A stretch of DNA of 64,000 nucleotides, taken from assembly GCA_963677355.2 (NCBI GenBank), contig CAXXXQ010000004.1:107382-171381 (forward strand), read 5' to 3'. Under the pieces are notes generated by a model that had not been told where the DNA came from, made no database searches, and saw nothing but the letters and a program-made list of their open reading frames with translations. Below are positions 53,203-63,129 of this stretch, one piece after another; within the stretch, counting starts at the first letter, position 1; each line of letters starts with the position of its first letter. A program made the position numbers and the translations under genes. The stretch comes from Thiomicrorhabdus sp963677355 (GTDB taxonomy: Bacteria > Pseudomonadota > Gammaproteobacteria > Thiomicrospirales > Thiomicrospiraceae).

Positions 53203-54243
53203 ATGTCGCTTTCTCGACTTCTCGTAAAAGGATGGCAAGCCTTTTCGTCACAATTCAGCCGTTCGGTCGGTGCGGATGGCCAGCGGGTGCAGCAACCGAT
53301 CCTATCTCATCAGGATATTCTGGATTTTGCACGGGAGCTGGAAGGTATTGCCGCCAAATTGCCTTTGAATCCCAAACAGAGTGACGCCTTGCGTCAGGGA
53401 GAGCAATCCAGCCGTTATATGGGAAGCGGGATGGAGTACGAAGAGAGTCGTCCCTATGAAATGGGCGATGAGATCCGGCGTATCAACTGGCGCTTGATGG
53501 CTAAAACCGGTAAAGCGTTTACCAAACTCTATCAGGAAGAACGCCAGGAAAGTTGGTTTATCTTAATCGATCACCGCGCCTCTATGCGCTTTGGGACTCG
53601 AGTTCGTTTAAAGGCGACTCAGGCAGCCAGGGTTGCCGGATATTATGCTTGGTTGGCCCAGCAGGCCGGTATTCCGGTTTCCGTCGGCCGACTGGCGGAG
53701 AAGTTTGAACAGTCCCCATCTTTTGAAGGCCGTTCGACATTTTCACAAATTATGCAGATGGTGAGCAAGCCTTGTCCACCTATGGTCAACTCGGCATCCG
53801 AAGCGCAACTGAATGATGTTCTACTCAGTCTTAGTCATCAGTTACCCGCTGGTTCGCGTTTTATCATAATCAGCGACTTTCATGATGTGGATGAGAAGAC
53901 CGCGGAAACTTTAACCGCCATGCAGGATTTTTTGCTGGTTAAAGCGGTGCTAATCAAAGATGCGGCGGAAGTGGCGCTGCCTGAAATATCTGGTTTGCAA
54001 CTGCAATCTACGGTTAATGGGCAGCGCTATCAATTAGACAGCAAGGCAGATCGCGACTATTTTCAAGAGTGGGCAGATCGCTATTTTTCTGCGATCAACG
54101 CGCGTTTGCAGGCGGCCAATGTCTCCTACTTTGAATTGGCAGCGGAAGCGGACTTAAATCAACTCAATCTATGTTTGAGCGAGAATAGAGCCAACAATCT
54201 GTTGGCTCAAAGTGGAATAAGCGGAATAAATGGTAATGGATGA
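53203..54243 (+). CDS. DUF58 protein of the Bat operon
   Basis: A 346-residue DUF58 protein, a vWA-like fold. Signature stretch: GMEYEESRPYEMGDEIRRIN, then WRLMAKTGKAFTKLYQEER and FILIDHRASMRFG (metal-site-like). Starts 12 bases after moxR and overlaps the next gene by 14 bases. In the Bat cluster it is the standard partner of MoxR. No enzymatic role is known. Confidence 0.88.
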   Translation: MSLSRLLVKGWQAFSSQFSRSVGADGQRVQQPILSHQDILDFARELEGIAAKLPLNPKQSDALRQGEQSSRYMGSGMEYEESRPYEMGDEIRRINWRLMAKTGKAFTKLYQEERQESWFILIDHRASMRFGTRVRLKATQAARVAGYYAWLAQQAGIPVSVGRLAEKFEQSPSFEGRSTFSQIMQMVSKPCPPMVNSASEAQLNDVLLSLSHQLPAGSRFIIISDFHDVDEKTAETLTAMQDFLLVKAVLIKDAAEVALPEISGLQLQSTVNGQRYQLDSKADRDYFQEWADRYFSAINARLQAANVSYFELAAEADLNQLNLCLSENRANNLLAQSGISGINGNG

Positions 54244-54763
54244 GCAGCTAGGTGAATTGAAGGATATTGAGTTGCCGATGCAGCCGGGAATGGATTGGTT
54301 TGCATTTTTGCAAGATATGGGGCTGTTGTTCTGGCTAGTTTTGTTGCTGCTAGTGTTGTTTTTGCTGGTTCGTTACAGTCGTTGGTTTGACCGCAGTCTG
54401 CTGTTAGCTCCGATTCATTTGCGCTGGCAGCTCTATAAAATTAAAAAACAGTTCAATCAGCAAAAGACTCAGAATCTGGATGTGCAGCTTAGCCGGCAAC
54501 TGTATGACTGGAGTCTGTTACTACAATCCGTTTTTAATCGTGCCAAACAGCATCATCCCGATGACGAGCAGGTTGAATTTGAGCAGGAAGTCGACAAGAT
54601 TAAAAGCCAAGCGGAATATATGGCGTTTTCCAATACTCCTGTTTCACGTGAAACTTTTCTCGAATTAGTTCAGCATGCCAGTGTCGTGCTCAACAAAATG
54701 CTGAGTTTCAAGTTTATTTGCAAGTGCCTGTTTAAAGGCTTCACTAAGTGGAGAGGTGCCTGA
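54230..54763 (+). CDS. DUF4381-like membrane protein of the Bat operon
   Basis: A 177-residue protein with one membrane span (about residues 27-48, LLFWLVLLLLVLFLLVRYS) and a cytoplasmic helical tail. Position between DUF58 and BatA, and the topology, match DUF4381. Its stop overlaps the batA start (ATGA). Confidence 0.75.
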   Translation: MVMDEQLGELKDIELPMQPGMDWFAFLQDMGLLFWLVLLLLVLFLLVRYSRWFDRSLLLAPIHLRWQLYKIKKQFNQQKTQNLDVQLSRQLYDWSLLLQSVFNRAKQHHPDDEQVEFEQEVDKIKSQAEYMAFSNTPVSRETFLELVQHASVVLNKMLSFKFICKCLFKGFTKWRGA

Positions 54764-55926
54764 TGGAAGCTTGGATTTTACATTGGTTTGTTGAATTTGG
54801 CTTGGCTGAAAATGCCGATAAATTGAGCTTTGCTTCACCGCAGTGGTTAGGCTTGATTGCGCTCTGGCCTGTGCTTTGGCTGCTCAGTGGTTGGGCTGGA
54901 AGACAGTTCGACGTGAAGGATGATTTGAGCGAAAACCGTCGCCAATCAGAATTGAGTGTGAAGCATAACTTGATTCACTTAATGAAGCGTTCAAAAGTTA
55001 AAACGTCTTTGCCAAAAGGTATGTTCTCGGATCTGGTTTTCCAGTTGTTAAGAGGTTTGTTGATTGTTGTCTTGGCAGTGAGTCTGGCTGATCCGGTTGA
55101 AAAACTACCGGTTGCCGCCAAACCGGAACCTAAAACCGTGCGTGATATCGTGTTTGTTATTGAGAGTTCGGCCTCTTTCCTGTTACCCGATTATGAAATA
55201 GATGGGCATCCAGAGACACGCATGAATGTCGTTAAAGAGGTGCTTGACCAGTTTATCGCCAAGTTGGATGGCAACCGCTTCAGTATCGCCATCTATGCAG
55301 ACAAAGCCTTCACTATGTTGCCGATGACTTATGACCAGACTTTGGCGAGATTGACCTTGAAACGCCTCAAACCCTATTTGGCGGGACGAACCGATGTGGC
55401 TATGGGGGAAGCGCTTGGCTTGGCTTTGAAACAGGCGGATAGTAATTTGCAAACCGCTGCGGATGATTCGATTGCTGGTCAGCAAGCAGGGCGTAAAAAA
55501 GTGGTGGTTCTGATTAGCGACGGTTTGAGTTTGCCAAGCCGTTTGGAGTTGTCTGAGGCGGTGAATTACGCACAGATGTTGGACGTGCCGGTTTATACCA
55601 TCGGGGTCGGGGCGAGTTCGGATCAGGCAGATAAACGTGTCTATAGCGGTTTACTCTATCAACCGTTGGAAGCGGAGTCTCTACAGCAGATTGCCACGCA
55701 GACTAAGGCTCAATATTATCAGGTCGGGAGCGGTCAGGAAATCAGTCAAGTGCTAGAAAAAATTAATCAGGCGGAAGGCGTGCCGTACATCCCGCCACCC
55801 TCGCCACCACAAGAGCGTCGTTTGTATTCTTATCCGTTGACGCTGAGTGCGTTGATTTTCGGTTTTTACTGGTTGCTATCTCTGTTATTGAAGCCGCGTG
55901 CTCGCCAGGAGAGTCAAGCATCATGA
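54763..55926 (+). CDS. batA: BatA-like von Willebrand factor A protein
   Basis: A 387-residue membrane-anchored vWA protein: a hydrophobic segment near residues 25-45, another about 90-105, a vWA domain (about 130-330), and a C-terminal span. The metal-site motif is degenerate: ESSAS where DxSxS is expected; the later GRTDVAMGEAL and VLISDG segments remain. The ATG at 54763 has a perfect GAGAGG six bases upstream; a GTG at 54748 is less likely. Stop overlaps the batB/C start. Confidence 0.85.
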   Translation: MEAWILHWFVEFGLAENADKLSFASPQWLGLIALWPVLWLLSGWAGRQFDVKDDLSENRRQSELSVKHNLIHLMKRSKVKTSLPKGMFSDLVFQLLRGLLIVVLAVSLADPVEKLPVAAKPEPKTVRDIVFVIESSASFLLPDYEIDGHPETRMNVVKEVLDQFIAKLDGNRFSIAIYADKAFTMLPMTYDQTLARLTLKRLKPYLAGRTDVAMGEALGLALKQADSNLQTAADDSIAGQQAGRKKVVVLISDGLSLPSRLELSEAVNYAQMLDVPVYTIGVGASSDQADKRVYSGLLYQPLEAESLQQIATQTKAQYYQVGSGQEISQVLEKINQAEGVPYIPPPSPPQERRLYSYPLTLSALIFGFYWLLSLLLKPRARQESQAS

Positions 55927-57971
55927 TCGAAGCCATGTTAAATGGAACCTTACAGTGGCAAAATCCGCAGTGGTTTTGGGGTGTTTTGTTGCCGTTGCTG
56001 ATTGTTGTGCTAAAAGAGGTTTTAAAAACCCGCCAGAAGCAGAGTTATGCTGATAGTCATCTTTGGGCCTGGGTTGCCGGTGAACATCAAATGCAAAGTG
56101 TTAGCGCTGAACGAACCTCTTTGTTTGAATGGCTTTTACGCGTTGGCAAGGTGTTTAGTGCTGGGCGTTTGGTTATGTTGGGATGGTTAGCGTTAATGGT
56201 CGCTTTGGCGGGGCCTCGCAGTCTGGATCAAACCTTCAGTGTTGATAACCGTCATGGCGTCGATGTGATGATCGATATCGATCTTTCCCAATCGATGAAG
56301 GTTGAAGATGTGAATCCGAGCCGTTTCGTTTTTGCCAGAACATTGGCTGAATCCGTGGCGAACGAACTCAAACCGCAAGATCGAATCGCTTTAAATGTTT
56401 TTGCCGGCCAAGCCCATGCGGTGGTGCCGTTCACCCACGACAAGCTGATCTTTCAACATGCCTTGAAGCATATTTACCCGGGGCTGCTGCCGACTAAAGG
56501 CAGTTGGCATGAGCTGGCGCTGGTACATGACTTGAATCTATTAAGTCAAACCGGGCAAGGGGCCAAGGTCTTGTTGGTTTTAACCGATGGTGCTCCGCCG
56601 TTTTGGAAGTCGGTGGATCTCCCCGTAGTCTTGCAAAACGTTGCAGCTAACCAGATGCGGAAAAGAAGCCAAACCGGTGTGAAAGTCATCTATGTCGGCA
56701 TCGGTTTGAATCGTTCCGGCAGCATTCCGGATTCAACAGATAAAACGGGCCAACTTCATGTTAATGGTTTAGTGGTGCAAAGCCGTTTGGAAGAAAGACT
56801 GCTGCAAAGGCTGGCAGAACAGACCGAAGGCCTCTATCTCAAAGCGGATACCAGCCCGGATTTTATGCGCAAATTGATGGATGAAATCACACAAGTTGCG
56901 AGTTTGCAGAAAAGCGAAACTCCGCTTCAAGTTTGGCACGATTACGCGGCGCCGTTTGTCTGGTTGGCGCTGATTTCGTTGTTATTTGCATTTTATGGTC
57001 GAACCCTTATTTCGGCACTGTTTCAGCTGTTGAAAGTGGTGCTGTCTCGACGGATCAATCGTCCGCTAGACAAAAAGGCTAATGCTAACCAATCATTGAA
57101 TTCATGGATGATGGCCTTGGTTTTGCCTTTGGTTGCGCTGATCTCAGTAGTAACCTGGTCTGAACCTGGCCATGCTGCCAGCAATCAGAGCAGTTTGCAG
57201 CAAGCACATGACGCTTTTGCCGCTAAAGACTATGAGAGCGCCGAATCTCTCTACGATGGCGTGAGTAGCTATGCTGGCTATTTTGGTGCTGGGTCGGCAG
57301 CATATCGTCTTAATGAATTGGAATCTGCAGTGCTTTATTTCCGCGAAGCGGCTTGGCAGGCCCGTGATGAAAAGCAGCGCGCCCGGGCACTTTATAACTT
57401 GGGTAATAGCTACTATAAAGCGAATTTGCTGACACAGGCGATTGAAGCTTATCAACAAGCATTGCTTTATCAGAGCCCTTACTCCAATGCTGAGCATAAC
57501 CTAGCGTTGGCCAAGGAGCGTTTAAAGTTGGAAATGCAGGGTAAGTTACAGCAGAAGCAGGGTTCAGGAGAAGGTCAGGGCGCGCAGGGCAAAGATGCAG
57601 AAGGTGCGTTTTACGGCGGACAGAAACCGAACCCGGATGCCAGTGATGATGGTGCTGGCGCCGAAGGTGATGGCGAACAGGGGGAACGTCACGGTGAACA
57701 GATTAATTTACCGGACGCCGATCCTTTGACCGATTATCAGTTAAATCCTTCCATTGCCAAACTGCGCCTGAATAGTCAGGATCGTGAGCAGCAGAGCAAT
57801 TCTGTTTTGCGAGTTCAAAGGCAGAAACAGCGGGCCGAGCAGTTTGAGCACGCTCTGCAAAAATTGGAAGATGATCAGAGTTTATTGTTGAAACGTATGT
57901 TTGAGCGTGAAGAAGGTTTTGAAGCGGCACAAGAGGAAGCGCATCCAATTCCGGGAGTGCAGCCATGGTAA
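55923..57971 (+). CDS. batB: BatB/BatC fusion: vWA domain plus TPR repeats
   Basis: A 682-residue protein. Membrane spans lie near the start and around residues 340-362 and 395-415. A vWA domain with a complete metal-site motif (MIDIDLSQSMKVEDV, then FTHD and LLVLTDG) occupies about 110-320. The C-terminal part (about 420-560) has TPR repeats (ARALYNLGNSYYKANLLTQA, AIEAYQQALLY), then a Gly/Gln-rich charged tail. BatB and BatC are separate in Bacteroides but often fused in proteobacteria. Confidence 0.87.
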   Translation: MIEAMLNGTLQWQNPQWFWGVLLPLLIVVLKEVLKTRQKQSYADSHLWAWVAGEHQMQSVSAERTSLFEWLLRVGKVFSAGRLVMLGWLALMVALAGPRSLDQTFSVDNRHGVDVMIDIDLSQSMKVEDVNPSRFVFARTLAESVANELKPQDRIALNVFAGQAHAVVPFTHDKLIFQHALKHIYPGLLPTKGSWHELALVHDLNLLSQTGQGAKVLLVLTDGAPPFWKSVDLPVVLQNVAANQMRKRSQTGVKVIYVGIGLNRSGSIPDSTDKTGQLHVNGLVVQSRLEERLLQRLAEQTEGLYLKADTSPDFMRKLMDEITQVASLQKSETPLQVWHDYAAPFVWLALISLLFAFYGRTLISALFQLLKVVLSRRINRPLDKKANANQSLNSWMMALVLPLVALISVVTWSEPGHAASNQSSLQQAHDAFAAKDYESAESLYDGVSSYAGYFGAGSAAYRLNELESAVLYFREAAWQARDEKQRARALYNLGNSYYKANLLTQAIEAYQQALLYQSPYSNAEHNLALAKERLKLEMQGKLQQKQGSGEGQGAQGKDAEGAFYGGQKPNPDASDDGAGAEGDGEQGERHGEQINLPDADPLTDYQLNPSIAKLRLNSQDREQQSNSVLRVQRQKQRAEQFEHALQKLEDDQSLLLKRMFEREEGFEAAQEEAHPIPGVQPW

Positions 57972-59563
57972 AAGTCTTCAATCTTATTTTTGTTGTGCTG
58001 CTGACGGGATTGGCTGGAGGCGTGTCTGCTCAGGTCACAACTAATGATTCCAGCTATGTTCAGGTTCAGGAGGATTACCAAAAGCTGGCGCAGGTAGAAG
58101 TACGCTTGAGGCCGAATAAGGTGCAATTGGGTGATTCGGTAACCTTTGTGGTTAAGGGTGAGCACATTAAGGGATCCATTTCCAAGATTGATCTTGCAGT
58201 GTTTAGCAAAGATTTTGTGATTGATGATGTGCAACAGCAATCCGATTTGTTGAGAGTGAAAATGTATCCGCTGCGCAGTGGAGATTTTATATTGGCCGGA
58301 CAACAGGCCGGTAATCTCCATATCCCGGAATTTCATGTTCAGGTTACTGAAAATCCGCAGGTATCGGTGCAATGGCAGTCGCCAAAACCGGTCTTATACA
58401 GTCAGCAAATTGTCAGTTGGCGAGCTTCCGTTCAGGTTCAGGATTCAACCTTTAAGGTCTTGTACAACACCCAGCAGCACAATAAAAATCAGGATATTGA
58501 AGTCTCTCTTGCGGAGCAGAGTGTTAGTCGTGCTGAACTCGACAGTGGGGCAATCCATCAGTTAGTCGCCGCTTATGCCATGCCCGGTTATTTGAAGGCC
58601 GAACGGAAAACACTTTATTCTCCGGTGGTTGAAGTTAAAAACTTTTCTAACAAACGCTGGAAGTTCTTTGATGCGAGCAAGCAAATCCAAATAAAACCGC
58701 TGCCCAGTTTTCTACCCTTGTCTGCATCGGTAGGCGTGATTGACTGGCAAGTGGAGCCAAACGGTTGGGTTTATCAGGCCGGAAAGTTGCATTACTGGAA
58801 ATGGCACTTATCGGTTGAAAATCTCTCGGTAGATTATTTGAAGAGTGCCGCTTATCAGTTGTTGGGGCAGTTAGCCAACGCGGAAAATATCCATTTTTTA
58901 TCGGAGAGCATGGAGAGCGAGCAGGATTTCAATGAACAGGGCATGGTGAGTTCATTGGAGATTAATATTCCCTATCGTGTCGAATCAGCGGGATGGACGC
59001 ATTTTCCAGAGCTCAGTCTACGCTATTTTGATCCGAATAGCGGTCGAGTTGAACAGCTACGGACTGACGGTCATTTGGCATTCGGATTACCAAGCTGGTT
59101 GATCTGGATATTGCAGTGGTTAGTGTTAACGGTTGCGCTGGTCTCTTTGTTTGCTCTGTTGCTGCTGATCAAGCAATCATGGCAAAACCGACGTTTTAAA
59201 TTAGCGATCAAACAAGCACTTCGTGAAGAAAATGCCGGCGCTGCGGTTTGGCGCTCTATGCTTGAATGGCAGCTTGCTCATCGGGACTGGAAAATAAATT
59301 GGCGCGGTTTGACCAACGGTAACAAGCCGTTTTGGCAACGTATTCTACTGACGGTCGAGCCGCATCCCAGCAAAGGATCTTTTCAACAATGGCAGGATTG
59401 GTATCAATCTTTTTATGCAAATTCGGCCGAACTGGATGAATTGATGGCGGCTTTGAACACACATTTTTATGCCCAAACCCATACTAAAGACTTATCTGTA
59501 CAGACGCAAACAACGGACGAGCGGATTCGACTTGCCGCTCAAGCCTGGATAAACGTTATCTAG
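57965..59563 (+). CDS. batD: BatD-like protein
   Basis: A 532-residue protein with a signal peptide (VFNLIFVVLLTGLAGGVSAQ), an extracytoplasmic beta-rich region (VEVRLRPNKVQLGDSVTFVV at about 42-61 is the BatD start), and one C-terminal span (about 377-402, SWLIWILQWLVLTVALVSLF), followed by a cytoplasmic tail. It overlaps the previous stop by seven bases. Last gene of the run; Bat genes are linked to aerotolerance and envelope stress, exact function unknown. Confidence 0.85.
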   Translation: MVKVFNLIFVVLLTGLAGGVSAQVTTNDSSYVQVQEDYQKLAQVEVRLRPNKVQLGDSVTFVVKGEHIKGSISKIDLAVFSKDFVIDDVQQQSDLLRVKMYPLRSGDFILAGQQAGNLHIPEFHVQVTENPQVSVQWQSPKPVLYSQQIVSWRASVQVQDSTFKVLYNTQQHNKNQDIEVSLAEQSVSRAELDSGAIHQLVAAYAMPGYLKAERKTLYSPVVEVKNFSNKRWKFFDASKQIQIKPLPSFLPLSASVGVIDWQVEPNGWVYQAGKLHYWKWHLSVENLSVDYLKSAAYQLLGQLANAENIHFLSESMESEQDFNEQGMVSSLEINIPYRVESAGWTHFPELSLRYFDPNSGRVEQLRTDGHLAFGLPSWLIWILQWLVLTVALVSLFALLLLIKQSWQNRRFKLAIKQALREENAGAAVWRSMLEWQLAHRDWKINWRGLTNGNKPFWQRILLTVEPHPSKGSFQQWQDWYQSFYANSAELDELMAALNTHFYAQTHTKDLSVQTQTTDERIRLAAQAWINVI

Positions 59564-59602
59564 GGTTGCACGGGTTTACTTTTAAACCCGCTCAGAATCG
59601 GT

Positions 59603-59872
59603 TCAGGAATTGTTGTCGTTTGGGTGCTGTTGGTGGAATGGGCGAATGATTTTATGGTACTTCTTATAACCCAAGAGGACACCGTAAAGCAGACTGCCAA
59701 GAACGATTAAGCTACCGGCATAAAACAGGCCGGTAGAAAAGGCGTTATCCCGAAAGACAATTGGAATCATCAGTAATACCCCCAGAAACAAGCCTGTTGT
59801 TATGATTTTCAGCGACGTCTTGATAATGCTTTTTAACAAGAGTTGCTTATGTTCGCTTGAGCCTAATTCCAT
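59603..59872 (-). CDS. Small two-span membrane protein, unknown
   Basis: An 89-residue protein with two hydrophobic segments (about residues 22-42 and 50-70) and a His/Asn-rich tail (PFHQQHPNDNNS). The ATG at 59872 has GGAAAG six bases upstream; a TTG at 59890 is less likely. It begins 25 bases after the trxC stop, so it is probably co-transcribed with trxC. No family recognised. Confidence 0.6.
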   Translation of the reverse strand: MELGSSEHKQLLLKSIIKTSLKIITTGLFLGVLLMIPIVFRDNAFSTGLFYAGSLIVLGSLLYGVLLGYKKYHKIIRPFHQQHPNDNNS

Positions 59873-59897
59873 TATTATCTTTCCATTCAATTAAAGT

Positions 59898-60326
59898 TTA
59901 TTTAGGTAGATTCTGATTCAACCACTGACTAAAGCCGCCAAAGTCCATGGCGCCCGATAAACGGGTGATCTCCTGGCCGTTTTGGAAAATCGCCAAAGTC
60001 GGGATGGAACGAATGCCGAATTGCGCCCCAATTTGCTGTTCGGTTTCGGTATTGATTTTCACAAAGCGCGCTTTAGGTTCAAAAACTTGAGCCGCCTTGG
60101 CGAAAGTGGGGGCAAAGCCTTGGCAAGGGCCGCACCATGGCGCCCAGAAATCCACGACTAATGGCTGGTCGCTTTTTTGCATGGCACGCAGAAATTGCTG
60201 ACTGTTCATTTCGATTGGCGTGCCGGTAAATAAAGGCTTTTTGCATTTTCCGCAGGTTGCGCCGTTTGATAACTTTTCATCCGGTACGCGGTTTAATCCA
60301 GCACAGTGAGGACACATAATAATCAT
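59898..60326 (-). CDS. trxC: Thioredoxin 2 (TrxC) with N-terminal zinc motif
   Basis: A 142-residue thiol-disulfide reductase. Two cysteine pairs at the start (CPHC and CGKC) bind zinc, as in TrxC. The thioredoxin domain has the active site WAPWCGPC, the cis-proline (RSIPTLAIF) and normal length. GGAGAAG lies just upstream. Cytoplasmic; reduces oxidised proteins during oxidative stress, fitting the neighbouring aerotolerance genes. Confidence 0.95.
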   Translation of the reverse strand: MIIMCPHCAGLNRVPDEKLSNGATCGKCKKPLFTGTPIEMNSQQFLRAMQKSDQPLVVDFWAPWCGPCQGFAPTFAKAAQVFEPKARFVKINTETEQQIGAQFGIRSIPTLAIFQNGQEITRLSGAMDFGGFSQWLNQNLPK

Positions 60327-60434
60327 CTATCTTCTCCGTTAAATATTGAGCTACCAATTTAATAGTGCTGAGCAGCCGTTTTTCAACAGCGGGCCTGTTT
60401 AAAACAGGCCAATCAAAGTTATATTTTGAGTGAT

Positions 60435-60893
60435 TTATTCTAGCCAGTCAGGTTTTGGGCTCTCTCTTTTGCCGGCATCAAAACCTTCGTTAACGAATCC
60501 GTGCAAAGTTTCGTCATGGCAGTGAATCAGCTCGATGATTTTAGGATCTTCACTTGTCAAAATGGCTTCTACACCACCTTCAATATTACGGTATTCCATG
60601 CGGATTTGATCTTTGTATTCGAATAATGCGGAAAATAGCGGATCCCAAGAGCGAATGGCGCGCCCCATGCCAAAACGTTTTTCCATACCTTCCACATGAT
60701 CCTGAATGGTTTTGGCTAAGTCGGGGTTGCTTGAAGTGGTACGGCTACAGATGCCGTTTGCAAGTTTTTCGGTTTCTCTTTTCAATTCGGTATGGTATTC
60801 GAGTAACTTACTGAAAAGAGCTTGGTCCTGCTTATGTTGTTCATCGCTACCGTGTCCGTGGCGATATTGACGGTGTGGTGTATTTTGTTCCAT
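60435..60893 (-). CDS. Unknown protein with a His-rich N-terminus
   Basis: A 152-residue soluble, mostly helical protein. The start is HRQYRHGHGSDEQHKQDQ-rich; later segments HVEGMEKRFGMGRAIRSWD and IELIHCHDETLHGFVNEGF carry histidines, a cysteine and acidic residues that could bind metal. Start at 60893 has GGAG eight bases upstream; the frame open to 61007 passes through a terminator and is not coding. No family recognised. Confidence 0.65.
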   Translation of the reverse strand: MEQNTPHRQYRHGHGSDEQHKQDQALFSKLLEYHTELKRETEKLANGICSRTTSSNPDLAKTIQDHVEGMEKRFGMGRAIRSWDPLFSALFEYKDQIRMEYRNIEGGVEAILTSEDPKIIELIHCHDETLHGFVNEGFDAGKRESPKPDWLE

Positions 60894-60951
60894 CAGATAG
60901 GCTCCAAGTTTTTTGCTAATTGTATGGTAGATGACTAAAAAATTGCCAAAA

Positions 60952-60984
60952 AAAAAGCGCAGTCTGGTCAAAACTGCGCTTTTT
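60952..60984. terminator. Strong intrinsic terminator upstream of 60893
   Basis: AAAAAGCGCAGT and ACTGCGCTTTTT form a perfect 12-bp stem around nine bases. On the minus strand it is followed by a run of about nine T, so it ends transcripts coming from the GTPase gene; the plus-strand side has T4 and may also work. Confidence 0.9.
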
Positions 60985-61230
60985 AAGCTGAGGAGCATAT
61001 GACTCAAGAGTAATCAGTTCTTGAGATATGACTATAAAGAGCAACTTTAATAAAGTTCTTCATCAAAGTTACGTTTAGTTTACTGCTAGGTGTCGGAGAC
61101 AACAATAGCTAAAAGTTGAGGAAGTATTGAAAGAGTATGGATGACTTATATGTATATAAGAAAATTCTATCTAATGGCTAAGTTATTTTAAATAAAGAAA
61201 TTTTACTGTCCAGTTATTAAGTGAGTTGGC
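60985..61230. other. Gap between terminator and GTPase gene, no gene seen
   Basis: A 7-bp inverted repeat CTCAAGA/TCTTGAG lies at 61003-61025. The rest is AT-rich with no supported frame. As the 3' untranslated region of the GTPase transcript it is unusually long (about 250 bases) and could host a small RNA. Confidence 0.35.
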
Positions 61231-62724
61231 TCACTTAGCTTCGATTTTGATCTCTTCATTATTTGTGCTGGCTACCGTCTCTGTTGGCTCCGATTCACTT
61301 GTTATATTCATCTCACGCGGCTCTCCTGAGGGGGAGGCAAACTGGTCATTGAGTTTTTGAATCGACCTTTTACCAGCATCGATTATTTTGCTCAAATGTT
61401 TACGGGTTCGATTGTTCCAGCCGCGGGGAGCGCTGGGAAACAATCCTCTCCAGAAACGTGTGTTATGAATTAAGGCGTTGGCGATCTGCAGTTCTTTGCG
61501 TGCCAGACGTTTGGCGTCGTGAGCACTGACTTTGTTGCGTACAAACCAGTGAATACCAAAGACAATCATCAACAACAATGCGCTGACGATTCCTCCCCAC
61601 ACTGGAGAGCTCATCATTAATTTGGAGAGTGCCCATTCGCTTATTGGGGTCTCGAATGCACCGAATAATTGCAGAATATAGAACAGCACAACACCCAGAA
61701 CGGCGAAAATAACTGAATCGGCAATCAGTACCTTACGGCGCCAGGAGGCGATGGCCGCTTCGATTTTAGGCACCTTATCAACATAAATGTCATCAATGAT
61801 CTGTTCCAGCGAATGCGCAATGCGATAAGTTCTTTCGATACTGACTTTCTGCATGCGGCTTTGGATTTGTTGCAGATCGCTATCCTTTTTGCGTTTAAAA
61901 CGCTCCGCGAGCGCTTCTTCTGAAATCGGGCTAGCAGCGTTTTCATCGTAAATTGTGTAGAAATTGCCGCCGACCAGTCCTTGACTGGAAATAGCTCTTT
62001 GCCAGGAACCAATGACCTCTTCCGGGTTATCTTCTTTGGCAGCGGTATCGATCTGATTGAGAATATACAGCACCTTGTTCGAATCCTTGCGCCCGATTGT
62101 GGTCGCAACTAGATGCTTCAACGTATCGCGCATGGCTCCGGGTTCAGGGTGACGTGCATCAAAGAACACCAGAACCAAATCCGACATGTCAATGATATGG
62201 TTGGTGATTCTCAAGGTGGAATCCCTTTGCGAGTCCGCATCAAATCCGGGGCTGTCGATGAGGATTTTGCCTTTAAGGACATCGGCGTTGACGGTTTTGA
62301 GCTGAAGGTAGTTGTTGATTTTACTGCCTTCGCCTTCTTCGACTTTATCAATTTGTTTGCTGATACCAAAGAACGGAAAGCGAGGGTCTGAATCTAATGC
62401 CAAACCGGGCAGGGTGGTGACTTCTTTATTGGCGCCGAAACACAGTACCGTAAATTTATCATCGACAGCCTGATTACCGGTGGTTTGGACTTTCTGATCG
62501 GTATAGCTATTAATGAAGGTGGATTTTCCGGCTGAAAAAGTACCCAAAATTGCTATTAAAGGCCACCAAGAAATCTGTTCGGCATAAGACTGGTCTTTGT
62601 TCAATAATCCGATCTTGTAAGCGATTTTGTCCAGTTCTCGGTAGTTATTGATTATATCTAAGAGAACCGGGTTTTCTTCGGCCAGATGTTGTTCAAGTTT
62701 GCTGTATCTTTCTTTTGGGGTCAT
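61231..62724 (-). CDS. Dynamin-like membrane GTPase
   Basis: A 497-residue protein. GTPase motifs: P-loop GTFSAGKSTFINS (about residues 60-72), G3 DSPGFDADSQRD, G4 NQID. About residues 330-400 hold two membrane spans (SVIFAVLGVVLFYILQLFGA, VWGGIVSALLLMIVFGIHWF). The flanking coiled regions resemble bacterial dynamin-like proteins, which remodel membranes. The ATG at 62724 has AGGA nine bases upstream; a TTG at 62757 is an alternative. Stands alone. Cellular role unknown. Confidence 0.85.
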   Translation of the reverse strand: MTPKERYSKLEQHLAEENPVLLDIINNYRELDKIAYKIGLLNKDQSYAEQISWWPLIAILGTFSAGKSTFINSYTDQKVQTTGNQAVDDKFTVLCFGANKEVTTLPGLALDSDPRFPFFGISKQIDKVEEGEGSKINNYLQLKTVNADVLKGKILIDSPGFDADSQRDSTLRITNHIIDMSDLVLVFFDARHPEPGAMRDTLKHLVATTIGRKDSNKVLYILNQIDTAAKEDNPEEVIGSWQRAISSQGLVGGNFYTIYDENAASPISEEALAERFKRKKDSDLQQIQSRMQKVSIERTYRIAHSLEQIIDDIYVDKVPKIEAAIASWRRKVLIADSVIFAVLGVVLFYILQLFGAFETPISEWALSKLMMSSPVWGGIVSALLLMIVFGIHWFVRNKVSAHDAKRLARKELQIANALIHNTRFWRGLFPSAPRGWNNRTRKHLSKIIDAGKRSIQKLNDQFASPSGEPREMNITSESEPTETVASTNNEEIKIEAK

Positions 62725-63129
62725 CAGACTGCTTCCTGAGTAACGGTACCTTGCCAAGCGTATTGCTGAAATGCTTACAGCCGCTTGATGAGGCAGGTGT
62801 TTTGTTTGAAACCGTCAAAACATTGTAACGCGCCTGCGATTTTTCTGTTTCGGGTTTTTATTTTTAGGGCGGTGGAAAACAGCGTTAATTTTGTCCATTT
62901 AATTGACATAGAAATATAAAAAATGAAAAAAATTACTCAATTCTAACCACTATATTTCGAGCAGAGCATCACTAAATTGTGTATATCTTGTGGATGAAGG
63001 TAGAGGGAGGATCAAATAAGCAAGCATATTGTCCTTTAGTACAGTAGTTGCCATAGAAATTAGAGAGTATTATTGGTTCAATTGAAGTTTTATGTGACTG
63101 AGTTTAATGCAATTGTTGGAGTGCAGGAA
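62725..63129. other. Promoter-size gap before the adhesin gene
   Basis: About 400 bases with no gene. A TTGACA at 62903-62908 lacks a well-spaced -10. The stretch is AT-rich and divergent between the GTPase and the adhesin, so both promoters should be here. No c-di-GMP riboswitch was recognised. Confidence 0.4.

Noticed and set aside
60894..61007. N-terminal extension of the His-rich protein
   Set aside because: It would be translated through a strong terminator hairpin; the ATG at 60893 has GGAG at the right distance.
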